Assembly (NCBI RefSeq): GCF_963082655.1
Contig: NC_081552.1
Location: 93,657,582-93,721,581, forward strand
DNA length: 64,000 bases
Reading direction: 5' to 3'
Source of the DNA: Stomoxys calcitrans
Lineage: Eukaryota > Arthropoda > Insecta > Diptera > Muscidae
Under the pieces are notes generated by a model that was not told the DNA's origin, ran no database searches, and was given only the letters and a program-made list of their open reading frames with translations. Each line of letters opens with the position of its first letter. Positions within the stretch are counted from its first letter, which is position 1. Position numbers and translations under genes: made by a program. Positions 11,096-23,055 of the stretch are shown in pieces.

Positions 11096-11284
11096 AATTG
11101 GATATTATCCGGCTGCAGACGATAGGGTAATCTGTTTCTATTACAAATAAAGAAACTAATAACTTTTTTTTTAACTAAGGCATCGGTGGGAATTGTCAAA
11201 AGGGCTTTTAGGTTGAAAATATGCACTTAAGAGTATTGTCCTTTTGTAGCGCAACAAGAAAAAAATTACTCCACCTCATATATT
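11096..11284 (+). repeat. Left arm of a 3.6-kb-spaced imperfect inverted repeat
   Basis: It mirrors 14856-15110. Shared blocks, in one orientation, are ATATATGAGGTGGAGTAAT, ACTCTTAAG.GCATA.TTTCAACCTA and ATAGAAACAGATTACCCTAT. The right arm carries about 65 extra bases. A direct copy of AAATCGCGATCT..ATAACCAGTCAAATGC also lies just inside the left arm. The element type is unknown. Confidence 0.65.
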
Positions 11285-11499
11285 GGGAGGTAACAAACGA
11301 AATCGCGATCTGGATAACCAGTCAAATGCGTTTACAATGCAAAAACACTTTTTTTTCCTAAATTTAAAAATGTTAATGTGTTTAATGTTCTCTATAGCTG
11401 CGATTTTCTTCTGAGTCGTGTGTGAGTAAAATGTTTGTCTCATGAGCTTTCGTAAACGTGAATCAAGATGAAAATTCACTCTCGTGCACTTCTCTAACA

Positions 11500-11763
11500 G
11501 CCACCTCTTGGTGGTCCTGGAGCTAGCAGGTACTTACATCCTTCCCCAAGGTTCGAAGAAACTCTGCATCTAAGCGAAGCTTGAACCTTCCGCACGTATA
11601 CCGTGCTTGTCCGATAAGGAAGCACTGAAAATGTTTCCAGTGTCTTCAGAGTCCTGAAAGCATCCGCATGAAAGACGCTATATCTATGCAGAAGTCTATA
11701 TAAAGTCCTTTACGTGTATACAGAAGGTCCTCGAAAAGGCGGGGTACCCACCGCCCATTCTGA
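11500..11763 (-). other. GC-richer retroelement-like remnant, unclassified
   Basis: Base composition rises sharply against the flanks. The reverse strand gives short open stretches (WVPRLFEDLLYTRKGLYID and CFLIGQARYTCGRFKLRLD) that resemble the region after the RT of R1/LOA-type non-LTR elements, but the match is weak. It may be part of the element whose RNase-H-like remnant lies at 13880-14520. Confidence 0.3.
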
Positions 11764-11768
11764 GAAGG

Positions 11769-12368
11769 CGACGCACAGTGGCGCGATTTGAGTTTTTCGT
11801 TGAAAAAATCATATTTTTGAACTGAATAATATAATTGAATTATTTTAACAGCATATGACAGATAAGTGTTTAGCATATAACTGACTCATCAAAGTAAAAA
11901 TTTGTGGAAAAACGGTAACTAAGTGAATCAAAACCTTTTTTCAATTTTAGATTTTTTCTCTTTTTTTAAGCCTTTAATATTTTTAATATATCAACCAAAA
12001 TTTTTTAAAAAAAATCTAATAATTTTTTAAGTTTTCTGTAAAATTTTTATCGTAATTCGTATCGTAATTTAAAAATAATTTTTGTAACTCCAATATCTCA
12101 TAAACCTTTGTAGATATTCCAGACATGAAGGCATGTTTTTGTAGGATTTAACGAGCTTTAAAGGATATAAAAGGATAAATTTTTATTTTCCATCAAAGTT
12201 GAAAATAGTGAAAAAATAAGTAATTTGTAAATTGTGATTTATCTAGAGAAACTCAAAGAAATTATTATTATGTTTTTGATAATTCTACATTTATCAAGTG
12301 TATCCAATAATATAAAAAATAAAAAAATCCAATCCCTTATCTAGTTTTCGAGATATTAAATTCGAAAT
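11769..12368 (+). mobile_element. Possible second Transib end
   Basis: CACAGTGGCGCGATTTGAG starts at 11769 and is preceded by CGACG. This is a Transib-like heptamer with a CGNCG-type target. About 600 bp of AT-rich non-coding DNA follows, like the Transib flanks at 3890-5360, until a non-LTR remnant begins near 12370. No matching right end was found. Confidence 0.4.
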
Positions 12369-12369
12369 T

Positions 12370-13380
12370 TTTATTTGTATTTGTATTTATTTTTATTGTG
12401 ATAATACCCATACAAAAGACTAGGTCTTACATAAAGTATGGGTCAGGTAATCGTACAGTTTTAATTTGCAACTTAGTTATAAAGTAAAAATTAAGTGATA
12501 TATTTTAATTTTAACAAGTAGAAGGCAGCAATGAAAATTCAGAGATCAAATTAATAAAAGAGAAAGAAAAAAAAATTTATAAATTGTATAAAATAACTAT
12601 ATAGCAAATTTTAAATACATATGCATTTTCGCATTTTAATAATGTGTATCTACAAAGGGGTCAAATTAAGTAAATAAATTTGCTCAAATTTTTGTTTAAC
12701 TTATACAACAAATGGTTAAACTAATTATAATTGTTAATAAACTTTAAAAAAAAAGATTGAATATGTTAAAAAGATTTAAAATGATTAAAAATCGAAGATT
12801 TAAACCGTTTTTCGTTACGTTTGGATAATATTGGGAATAGTATACCAGAGTCGTATTGCAATGATAAAAAACTGTTGCTCCGATATGCGATATTGGTGTC
12901 GTATTTGAATCACTTGTGTGCCTCTACTAGAATTACCATAACGAAGTATAGCAGACAAATAAGACGGCTTATTTGTGTATATTATTTTGTGCAGTGCCGG
13001 CAGCGAACGTATTTTAAGGTATGAATCGAAAGTGACACCATATAACTGTTTGGTAAAGTCCGATATCCAATCTCTCCTACGAAAACCAAAAACATATCTA
13101 GAAACATCATTAAAGGCAACATGTAATTTATTTTTAAGAACTGCATCACAATTTGAAAAAAAAAAATCACAAGAATATAAAAGTTTTGGCAGGATATACA
13201 TATGTTTTTGCCAAGAGCATTCTGATTTCTATGGGAGTATACGAGCGACTCATATATAAGGTCCTTAATACACCATACGTCTTGCCAACTGCCGAGTTAA
13301 TATGATTCGCCCATGATAATTTATCATCAAAAACTACGCCAAGATTACTCGCTGAGGTCACCATTCCGAAATCGGACCAA
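12370..13380 (-). pseudogene. Jockey-like non-LTR retrotransposon, RT C-terminal part
   Basis: The reverse strand reads NLGVVFDDKLSWANHINSAV, GKTYGVLRTLY and LLAKTYVYP, then (after a frame change near 13180) PKLLYSCDFFFSNCDAVLKN, YVFGFRRRDW and HQYRISEQQFF. These are thumb and C-terminal blocks of Jockey-group RTs. The catalytic core is missing (5' truncated). An AT-rich 3' UTR runs to about 12370, with TTTGTATTTGTATTT near the end. Confidence 0.75.
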
Positions 13381-13448
13381 ATTACCTAAATATGGTGTAT
13401 TTTTTGAAAATCGAAAATTGGTCAACAACATACATACCGTTTTTGAAA

Positions 13449-13862
13449 TCATTGTAAAGTTCTACAAAAGATAGGTTCTTTCAAAATTACGTAGGTTAGT
13501 TTTTTTCCACCTCTTTCCTTTGTCCGCGAAAATGTGCTACGTCCAACAAGAAAGTCTTCGTCGGTGACGGGTACATAATGGTAAATTGCGTGCCGCTGCG
13601 CCGCATCACCACTTCCAAACAGATCAGTAGAATGCCAATAGTTCGAGCCTCGCCAGGTTTTCAACTCTCTCGGTCTAAGTGCTATCTTCGTTGCCGCACT
13701 TCTTGCTGAAGATAATGACACAGCCGCGGTACTCTGTACCCTCTCGATTATCCTACGGAGGACACAGCCGCTAAGAGTCTGATGCCATACATGGCCGCGG
13801 TCCCGAATCCAATCCCGGGAAAAATTAAGTTTTTTAAAATAAAGTAATATAACCATTGTCAA
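13449..13862 (-). CDS. Unrecognised 137-codon open frame
   Basis: The frame is open for 414 bases with near-balanced base composition against AT-rich surroundings. The peptide is Arg/Ser-rich (RIIERVQSTAAVSLSSARSA, KIALRPRELKTW) and shows no domain I recognise. It sits between two retroelement remnants and is more likely decayed element DNA than a host gene. Confidence 0.2.
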   Translation of the reverse strand: MTMVILLYFKKLNFSRDWIRDRGHVWHQTLSGCVLRRIIERVQSTAAVSLSSARSAATKIALRPRELKTWRGSNYWHSTDLFGSGDAAQRHAIYHYVPVTDEDFLVGRSTFSRTKERGGKKLTYVILKEPIFCRTLQ

Positions 13863-13879
13863 GGAAAAACAACAGTTTT

Positions 13880-14520
13880 GTTATCAACTGATGAGGCCAC
13901 ATCTACCTGTAGACCTTCCTTGTCCGCTTCCGATCACCAGCTGACTAGAGTGTCCTGGAAATCCGACAATTATCCACAGACTCCCACTTTACCATCACAT
14001 CCGCCTCCTCAATGACCACAGGTTTGCTTGCCGTGAAGGATCCACTTCTGGCATACTCGTCCGTCTTCTCAGGACATCAAAGTGTTCTGGAACCAAGGAC
14101 AACACAACATCATAAGCCAGGACCCCGTTCAGTGCCCCAAACACTCCGACACCCACTTCGACCACATCGTCCTTGAGTTCAAGGCTTTGAGGGTGGCAGG
14201 TCCATCCTTTGGATCTCCTTTGCGGCCAACGTAATGTCCAAGACCTCTGTCTTAAAGATCGTGCCCTTGTCCAACAATCTAAATGACATACCTATGTCGA
14301 GTGTCTCCGAGTAAACCCCCAGTCATCCAACCCAAATACAGCATCTGCCTCCTTTCCGCCAACCATATGCATCCATGTCCTCAAGAATAGAGCAGAGCCG
14401 TGTCTGTCTTCTCTCAGCATACCAAGTTCCCTCAGCCTAAGCGGTACCTTAGCGTCGCAGCCCCGAATGTATACCTTAACAGGTTGTCAATGCAGCTCCA
14501 GACCCGCCTGAGGTGTGGAT
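13880..14520 (-). pseudogene. RNase-H-like remnant of an I/R1/LOA-type non-LTR element
   Basis: The reverse strand over about 14210-14320 gives VYSETLDIGMSFRLLDKGTI then FKTEVLDITLAAKEI. This resembles the retroelement RNase H block that carries the catalytic Glu in a TVFQAEV-type context. Stops and shifts lie on both sides. The higher GC content fits a non-LTR coding region. Confidence 0.45.
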
Positions 14521-14855
14521 CTTAGCGCCCCCTTGATCCTGACTCAGACAGGTCTTTGTATCTTTCGCAGTTCCATGGTCCGTGTACTCTTCTCCAAAGC
14601 TTTTTACCATCCGTGTATTTTTTCCCGGTAAAAAACATAATCTGCGCATGAAACGCATTGAAAAAAATCGGATCTGTGTCGATTTTTTTAATAAATTTTT
14701 AAAGGCTGTAGCGTGATACCAACTGACGAACACACAGACGGATAAATTTATAGAAAAACATGTGAAAGAACGGGAGGCGCATTGAAAACGTACTCTTATA
14801 GCAGTTGGGCAAATGTGTGTCTGTTGTAATAGTTGGATGTCTTCATTTGGTAGAA

Positions 14856-15110
14856 ATATATGAGGTGGAGTAATGTTATTTCTTGCTGCGCCACAAATGA
14901 AAATACTCTTAAGAGCATAGTTTCAACCTAGAAGAGAACTCCTACTGACGAGTTTGGGTGGTACCAAAGGAAATCGCGATCTAGGAAACCAGTCAAATGC
15001 TATTACAAAGCAAAAAAATATATTTTTTGTCAAACTTTTTGGTTTAGGTTTTCTATTTATAATAGAAACAGATTACCCTATGGACTGCAGTCGGACAATA
15101 TCCGATTGTA
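14856..15110 (-). repeat. Right arm of the imperfect inverted repeat
   Basis: This is the partner of 11096-11284, 3.6 kb away. It includes AAATCGCGATCTAGGAAACC and the GATTACCCTATGGACTGCAG block. No transposase is recognisable between the arms. Confidence 0.65.
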
Positions 15111-15379
15111 TGGAGCAAGAATATATACATTTTGAAGGCTCCGAAATTAATAAAAACATATATTATTGATATTTAAATCAGTAAATATCGGTTTTCCAAA
15201 CCATTTGAGATATTTCAAAAACTTTATTATCGGCTTGAAGTACAATCAAAGCATTTATGAATGGAATCCGACTTCGTTCATAAGGCTGAGGGCACTGAGG
15301 GCACGTTTGCATTTGTCAATACGTTGGAACCCAATTTTCGATGACTCGGCTAACATTTTTTTTTTAATTTTTTCCTTTA

Positions 15380-17170
15380 TATTCATATAAAATGTATACA
15401 TTAATTTAATTATGACTCAGCGCCTAAAAGGCTTTATAGAGGCAAGCTGGCAAAATACAAATTATGTCTCCAATTTATATATAAAAATTTACAATGGAAA
15501 ATTACTATACATTTTTTTTTTTAATTTAAAACAAATAATGTAGAATAAATGTCACAAAAAAAAAATAGAAAATTTTACAATGACAGAAGTATTTCAACAT
15601 TCTCAATCAAATATTTTTTTAATTTTTGTTTATATGCAATGCGTTGTTTGGTAAGCTCTAGTCGGCAGCGAGCAATGGCTAAATTGCTTGATTGTCTTGG
15701 GATTCGATGTGCGATATTAAAATTTGAATTAAATTGAACAGTATGCGTTGGGTCGCCCCTGATGCACTTAAAAACATAAAAATTTATTTGTTGTTAATAT
15801 AAAGCTTTAATTTAAAGTACATTTAATTTAAAAATGTCAGATGTACAATATCTTCGCGGTAGGTTAAAAACAATTTTCAATGCTGCATTTTAAGCAGATT
15901 GTAAAGATCTAAGGACCGTTGCATCTTTTGCTGCAGATATCATCAGCAAATAAGTTAAATGCGAGTGAACTAAGGACTGATAAATCATCATTTTTAAATC
16001 AGAGCTGAGCTTGTTCTTGAATTAATATAAAACTCCTATTCCAGATGCAATCCTGAACTTCAATCTAAAAATGTGTTCTTCCCACAATAAGTTTTGGCTC
16101 AAATGCATTCCAAGATATTTTTTACTCCCGCTGACTCAGTAATATGTTGGTCATCTATATATACAGTAACTTCATCATTCCTTAAAGAATGAGGTCTAAA
16201 TCGCATAAGCTTAGTTTTATTCGAGTTCAATAAGAGTTTATTGAGCCTTAAGTATTCACAAATCGTAATTGTATATCAGATGTCAACAAATGTCATCTGC
16301 AAATAAAAATAATTGGCCAAAAAATATACAATAATATCCTTTAAGTCGTTTAATAAATCTTAAACAACAATAGCCCTAGTACACTACCTTGAGGCACACT
16401 GCATGAAACCGGGCATATGTCGCTAATATCATCTTCTACTTGAACAAATTGCCTCCTATTCGCCAAATAGCTTTTAAACAATAAAAGGGTGTTGGCTGTG
16501 AGTTCAATGACCTTAAGTTTCCGTAGAAGGATATCATGATCAACTAAATCGAATGCCTTAGTAAGACAAAAGAACACACCCGCTACCCACCTATGGCCTC
16601 TATCCAATCCATCACATACATATGCTATCAATAAGCTTAACTACACATTCATTCGTCCCACATCCCTTTATAAAACCAAACTGACGCGCAAATAATATAC
16701 CATTATCCTCAAGATAATTAGTCAGCTGCAAAAAGATAATTTTTTCAAACACCTTACTAACCGTGAAAAGTGTAGTTATAGGCCTATAGTTCTGAATTAA
16801 CTGGATATTTGAACATTTTGGAATAGGCGTTATCTTCTGCAGCTTAAGTACATCGGGAAAATTAGCTCGTCTATCATAAGATTAAAAATCAATGTCAGAA
16901 ATTGAGAGACGGTATGCTTCCTCGTCAATAAAACTTGGTGGTAATTTTATCGAAACCAGGACCTTATAGTTACCTAAACTTTCCATTATATTCTGAACGG
17001 CATCCGAAGAAACCAGCTTCAGATGAAAATACATATTTGTCGGTACCAACGTCCGAAAAGCATTCATGTTAGCTGTCGCAGAAAACGTATTGAAGAACGT
17101 AAATTCAGTATAGAATCAGAAAAGTACTGATTAAAATATTGAGCTTTATCCTTATCTGACAATAGTAGAA
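15380..17170 (-). pseudogene. Jockey-like non-LTR retrotransposon, RT domain, decayed
   Basis: From 16631 downward the reverse strand reads LTKAFDLVDHDILLRKL, LFKSYLANRRQFVQVEDDIS and SVPQGSVLGLLLF, then LFLFADD near 16285-16315, LNSNKTKLMRFRPHSLR near 16200, and a Lys-rich end (RIAYKQKLKKYL) near 15620. This is the order of RT blocks 3 to 7 in Jockey/CR1-like elements, with FADD as the active site. Frames are broken and the endonuclease is missing. The 3' UTR runs to about 15380. Confidence 0.75.
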
Positions 17171-17184
17171 TGCCATTCTCTGTT

Positions 17185-17411
17185 AGAATACCTGATAGGC
17201 CTTGAGATATCAAAAAATTATATAGCCTATTTCTCCTTCCGGACCACTCGCCACAATCTACGAAAATTTCAAAGAAATCGGTTTAGCCGTTTTTGAGTCT
17301 ATACGGAACAAACAAATTTACAAACCCACAAACAAACACTAGCTGAGCCCGGCCCGCTTTGCTGCGCCCGATAATGCTACGTTGCAGAGGAGTACTCTTT
17401 ATTTAGAAACT
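17185..17411 (+). mobile_element. Family B tail followed by a second family B head
   Basis: 17185-17332 is the 3' tail box (AATCGGTTTAGCCGTTTTTG plus ACAAACAA tract). It is followed at once by AGCTGAGCCCGGCCCGC (about 17334), a short family-B head that ends where a full element starts at 17412. Confidence 0.65.
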
Positions 17412-19953
17412 AGCTGACCCGGGCCCGCTCCGCTGCGCCTTCTTTTACTTTATATGAAACAAAAGATTCCTTGGAATATTTATTTTCGACAATTAAAGAG
17501 CTTTTAGTGAAATACCATGCTACGAAAATAGTATATCGCTTGACTACCAATTTAACAATATAAGTGCCTTTGTTCGAATCCCATATGATCTTTATTGGTC
17601 TACGTATTTAAGTTTGGATGTAAGGTGTACTCCATTCTTAAAATACTTTATTTCAGCCCGCTACTCTCATGATATCTGATTTAGGGGTGTTTTCGGGGGT
17701 GAGGTGGTCCCCCAGGTACTTGGCCGAGAAAAAATATCATCATCGTGCTCTTCTTTCAAAAACCATTTATTTAAACCCCATATTGCCATTGGTTTAGGGG
17801 AGTTTACACGATGAGGCGTCCCCCAAACACATGGCCCAAAATAGGTTATGAAATTCGTTTTCTAATCTTAAATACCACATATTGGTATGGTTGAACATTG
17901 TTTACCCTTTGTGGGATGTTTTGGGGAAGGGGTGATTCCCTAAATACATGGTCCTAAATTTGGATATCAAATTCGTATTCTACTCCCAAATACCTTTATT
18001 TGAGCCCCATTTTGCGATGGTCAATAAAAAATTGCTGCTTGTGGGGTATTTTGGGAAAGGGATTGACCTCCAGAAAATTGGTCCCCAATACCTTTCATTT
18101 AATCTCCACATTGACATGGTCGGTATGCCCGATTTAGGGGTGTTTTGGGGATTGGGGTGGTCCCCCAAACACTAAGCCCGGAAAATATGTCAGCAACGTG
18201 CTCTATTCTCATATATCTGTATACCATTTATTTGAACCCCATATTGCCATTGGCCTTAAAATTGGATATAAAATTCGTTTTCTAATCTCATTTAAACTCC
18301 TTATTGCAAAAGTCAGCAAATATGTCTGGTTTGGGGTATTGGCCCTAAAAACTATAAATATTTAGTTCCACTCTCTTTACGACCCAAATTGTCTTGGTGA
18401 GCAAATACGTTCTATTTGGGGCTTGTTATGGTGGTGGGATGTCCCCTAGACAGTTGGTCCCTAATGTTGATATCAGATAAGTGGCCTACTCCCAAATACC
18501 TTTCATTTGATCCCCATATTTCCATAGTCGGCGCACGTGACCGGCTTGGGGGGTGTTTTGGGGGATGGGCGGCCACTCAGTGAGTTGGCCTTGAAAATAT
18601 ATATCGGATTAGTGTTCTACTCTAAAACCTCTCTTATTTGAGCCTCATATTGCAAAAGTCAGAAAATACTTACTATTTGGGTGGCGTTGTGTGGGTGGGG
18701 TGGCCCCATAGACACTTTCCCAAATATTGATAACGGATTCGTTCTTTACTCCCAAAGACCTTTCATTTGAGCCCCATAAGGCTATGGTCGTAAATTTGTC
18801 CCCTTTGGGGATGTTTTTGGGAAGAGGCGGCCCCACAAACACTTGGTCCATATTTGGATATCAGATTCTAATTCTACACTCAAATACCTTTTATTTAAGC
18901 TCCATATTCCCATGGTCAATAAATAAATCCTGTTTGGGGGTGTTTTGGGGAAAGGTCCATCCTCCAGAAACGTGGTCCCACATTTGGATATCAGATTCGT
19001 ATTCTACTCGCAAATACCTTTCATTTGAGTCCCATATTGCCATGATCGGTAAATATTTCCGATTTAGGGGTATTTTGGGGGTTGGGTGGTGTTGTGGGGG
19101 TGGGGTGGCCCCATAGACACTTTTCCCAAATATTGATATCAAATTCGTTCTTTACTCCCAAAGACCTTTCATTTGAGCCCCATGTGGCTATGGTCGTAAA
19201 TGTGTCCCCTTTGGGGGAGGTTTTTGGGGAGAGGCGGCCCCCAAACACTTGGTCCTATATTTGTATATCAGATTCAAATTCGACACTCAAATACCTTTTA
19301 TTTAAGCCCCATATTCCCATGGTCAGTAAAAAGGTCCCGTTTGGGGGGTGTTTTGGGGAAGGGGTGGACCCCCTGAAACGTGGTCCCACATTTGGATATC
19401 AGATTCGTATTCTACTCGCAATTACCTTTCATTTGAGTCCCATATTACCATGGTCGGTAAATGTGTCCGATTTAGGGGTGTTTTGGGGCTTGGGGTGGTC
19501 CCCCTAGCACTTGGTTCGACTAATGGATATCATATACGCTTTCTTATCCTAAATACCTTTTATTTGAGTCCCATATTGTCGTCATTGGTCTAAATATATG
19601 TTTGGTAGGTTTTAGGGTGGGGCGGTCCCCCTAGGTACCCCATCCGAAATTTGGATACCAAATTTTTATTTTTAGGGTATTATATGAGAGCACACAAAAT
19701 TTCGCTTAAATCGCACCACCAATCTCCGAGATCTGGCGTTTCTGAAAATTATGGTAAGGGGGAGGGTCCGCCCCCCTTCAGTTATCAAAATATGTAGTAC
19801 CCTATTTTCACCACTGGGTCATTATGCACCATCTGTGAAAGTTTAAAGAAAATCGGTTCAGCCGCTTCTGAGTCTATAAGGAACACACAAACATACATGC
19901 AAACAAACAAACAAAACTACAAACAAACACAAATTGATTTTTATATATAAGAT
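17412..19953 (+). mobile_element. Family B element, long copy (2.54 kb)
   Basis: This is the longest copy in the window, with a full head (AGCTGACCCGGGCCCGCTCC) and tail (TTTTTATATATAAGAT). It has about 17 diverged tandem units of roughly 110-130 bp. Pieces of 18730-19100 and 19110-19480 are close to each other, which suggests unit duplication inside the element. Confidence 0.75.
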
Positions 19954-20152
19954 TTCTGCATACCTTCAGTTGAAAATGTATTCGAATTTTTCTGTGGATT
20001 TTTCTACACTCATATACCACTTATTTAAACCCCACTTTGCAATAGTCACTAGAAGTCCTTCTTGGGTTGTGGTGGGACCCAAAAGACTTGGTCCCAAAGG
20101 TGAAAGTCAATTTCGCGCTCTTCTCCCAAAGACCTTTCATTTAATATTCATA

Positions 20153-21032
20153 TTGGGTTACCCAAAAAGTAATTGTCGGTAATATAGTCGGCGTTGACAC
20201 ATTTTTTCAACGGCTTGTGACTCTGTAATTGCATTCTTTCTTCTGTCAGTTATCAGCTGTTACTTTTAGCTTGCTTTAGAAAAAAAGTGTGCGAAATTTT
20301 GTTTACATTTGTTTGTTTGGCGTCAAGAAATTCATTTAACAAACCGAATCAACGCTTGTGATATGCACCTTAAACGCAATGAATTCGATCCGTTTTTAAA
20401 ACGAATCATAACTGGAGATGAAAAATGGATTGTTTACAACAACGTTAGTCGAAAACGATCATGGTCAAGGCTGATATCCACCAAAGAAGGTTATGCTGTC
20501 TGTTTGGTGGGATTGGAAGGGTGTGGAATATTTTGAGCTGCTTCCAAGGAGCCAAACGATTAATTCGGATGTTTACTGTCAACAGTTGGACAAATTGAAT
20601 ACAGCCATCAAGGAGAAGCGACCAGAATTGGTCAATCGTAAAGGTGTCATATTCCACCAGGACAACGCTAGACCGCACACATCTTTGGTCACTCGCCAAA
20701 AACTGAGTGAGCTTGGCTGGGAACTTTTGATGCATCCACCATATAGCCCTGACCTTGCACCATCAGACTACCATTTATTTCGAACTTTGCAGAACTCCTT
20801 AAATGGTAAAACTATCGGCAATGATGAGGCTATAAAATCGCACTTGGTTCAGTTTTTTGCAGATAAAGGCCAGAAGTTCTATGAGCGTGGAATACTAAAT
20901 TTGCCCGGAAGATGGCAAAAGGTTATCGAACAAAATGGCAATTATATATTTGATTAAAGCTCATTCTAAGTTTTATTAAAAATGAATTTACTTTCTTTTA
21001 AAAAATCCGCAATTACTTTTTAGGCAACCCAA
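20153..21032 (+). mobile_element. mariner transposon, 880 bp, internally deleted
   Basis: It has terminal repeats TTGGGTTACCCAAAAAGTAA (left) and the inverted TTGGGTTGCCTAAAAAGTAA (right), with TA on each side at 20151-20152 and 21033-21034. A typical mariner is about 1.3 kb. This copy lacks about 400 bp from the 5' part of the transposase gene. Confidence 0.93.
20309..20957 (+). pseudogene. mariner transposase, catalytic domain, frameshifted
   Basis: The catalytic acids are visible in TGDEKW, HQDNARPH and PPYSPDLAPSDYHLF. There are 34 residues between the second and third, the D,D34D spacing of mariner. The protein ends NGNYIFD. The N-terminal helix-turn-helix domain is missing and the reading frame shifts between about 20470 and 20490, where residues before VMLSVWWDWKG are also lost. 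It is inactive. Confidence 0.92.
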
Positions 21033-21338
21033 TATATCCATGGTTGGTAAATATGTCCGATTTGAGGGGTTTTTGTGGGTGGGGTACCCCACGAAACACC
21101 TAGCTCCACAATTGGATAGCAGATGCGTTTTCTACCCTCAAATACCTTTAAATTTATTCCCATATTGTAGTGATTGGTGTATAAATTCGTTTGGCGGGTT
21201 TTAGGGGTGGGCGGCCCTCCTAGGCACCACACCCCAGATTCTGATACCAATTTTTGGTTTCTAGGTTAGTGCTTATCTCCCATCTCCGAGATCTGCTGTT
21301 TTTGCGGGCCGGATCTATATATACTTTTATGAATATAG

Positions 21339-22190
21339 ATAGCTGAAGCACGTCCGCATCGCTGCGCCGTTATTTTCACCACGCGAAAAATATGTTTCTA
21401 ATAAGATTTTTCTCAGAAATTCTTTTTTCTGAAGAAATTTTTTGTATTTATATCTATTTTTTCTATGGCAAAGATTGCCACTTAAACTTCCTTAAATGCC
21501 GCCTTGGGTAGGAAAGTTTATATATGACTTTATGACTGTCTATTAAATAGTCAGCATTTAGTCTTTTAAATCAAGTGAAATTGCCATATTAAACGATTTT
21601 CTGTGGTAAAGAACTAATTTGTCAGTCTATATATTTGGTGCGGTGGCGACAGTTCTTAAACCATGTAAAACTTTTGAACAAAAAATGTTGCCCAGCAGCA
21701 TGTTGTTTGGTCTTGTCTATCGATGAGCTAAAAATGGTTGCAGTCTTAACGTTAAGGTTTGCAACTCCTCATTATCACGCTGAACGGTATAATTTTTGGG
21801 GTATGGTGTACTACATTTATTTGTGTCCGCACACATTCATTAAATCACACAGTGTCCTGTTAGGTCATTATGATTGACCGACAGTTTTGGGGTGAGGTGG
21901 TCGGCTATATATATGAGCAGAATAAATATATTAGACTGCGAATCTAGTCCACAACCTTATACCTTTAATTTAATCTCATATTGTCATGATTGCTACTTGA
22001 GCACTAATTTGAATGACGCACTCTACTAGAAAAAATCTATCACTTGAATCCCCATTGTTTTCATGGGTCAAATAACCTATTGGACTTAGAGCTCTACCTA
22101 GATTTTTGGACACAAAGTTAAATGTCATATTCGTAATGCCTTTCATTTGAGTTTCATCAAGCTATGATCGAGTTATATTCCCATTTGGCA
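21339..22190 (+). mobile_element. Degenerate family B copy
   Basis: A head-like AGCTGAAGCACGTCCGCATCG at about 21341 and scattered family-B unit motifs (CATTTGAGTTTCATCAAGCTATG near 22150) mark an old copy. No gene is supported in it. Confidence 0.5.
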
Positions 22191-23055
22191 GGGGCGCAAT
22201 TCTTATCCGATTTGGCTGAAATTTTGCATGAAATATTTTATTTTGATTGCGAACAACTGTGATAAGTATGGTCTAAATCAGTCCATATCCTGATATAGCC
22301 GCCATATAAACCGATCTTCCGTTTATACTTCTTGGGCTTCTAGAGTGCGAAATTGGTATGACTACCAATAACTGTGCCAAGTATAGTCTTCATCAGTATA
22401 TAACCTGATATAACCGCCATATAAACCCATCTCCCAATAGAATTCTTGAGCCCCTAGAGGGAGCAATTCTGTCCGATTTGGCTGAAATTTTTCATGACGT
22501 TTTTCCCTATGACTTCTAATAACTGTACCAAGTATTGTTTTAATCGGTTCATAACCTGATATTGCCATATAAACCGATCCTGGGTCTTGACTTCTAGATC
22601 TTCTAGAAGGGGCAATTCTTATCCGATTTGACCGAAATTTCAATGTAGTGTTTTATTTTGATTTCGAACAACTGTGATAAGTATGGTCTAAATCAGTCCA
22701 TATCCTGATATAGTCGCCATATAGACCTATCTTCCGATTACACTTCTTGGGCTTCTAGAGTGCGAAATTCTTATCCAATATGGTTAAAATTTTGCTATGT
22801 CGTATTGGTATGACTTCCAAACGCTGTTCTAAGTATGGTCTAAATCGGTATATAACCCGATATGGCTCCATATATACCGATCTCCCAGTTTGACTTTTCG
22901 AGCCTCTGAAGGGCGCAATTATTACTCGCTTTGCCGGAAATTTTGGAGGCGGTGTTTTTCTATTCGAAAAATTCATTTAAGGAACTTGAGAAATGCGACC
23001 CATGGTGGAGGGTAAAAAATTCGGCACGGACAATCTTAGCACGCTTTTACTTGTT
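22191..23055 (-). mobile_element. Family A DINE-like element, truncated
   Basis: Five to six diverged 153-bp-type units (GCGCAATTCTTATCCGATTTGG variants) are followed by the terminal CTTAGCACGCTTTTACTTGTT. The palindrome is degraded here. The left end is missing and abuts family B. Confidence 0.75.

Larger units (their letters stand above)
19954..21338 (+). mobile_element. Family B remnant interrupted by mariner
   Basis: Family-B units run to 20152 and resume at 21033 (CCATGGTTGGTAAATATGTC). The mariner sits in a CATATTxCCATGG unit. The remnant ends with the CATCTCCGAGATCTG box near 21300. Confidence 0.65.

Noticed and set aside
18727..19593. Tandem protein-coding frames of 75-141 codons on both strands
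   Set aside because: They follow the family-B repeat units, occur on both strands at once and lack any domain.
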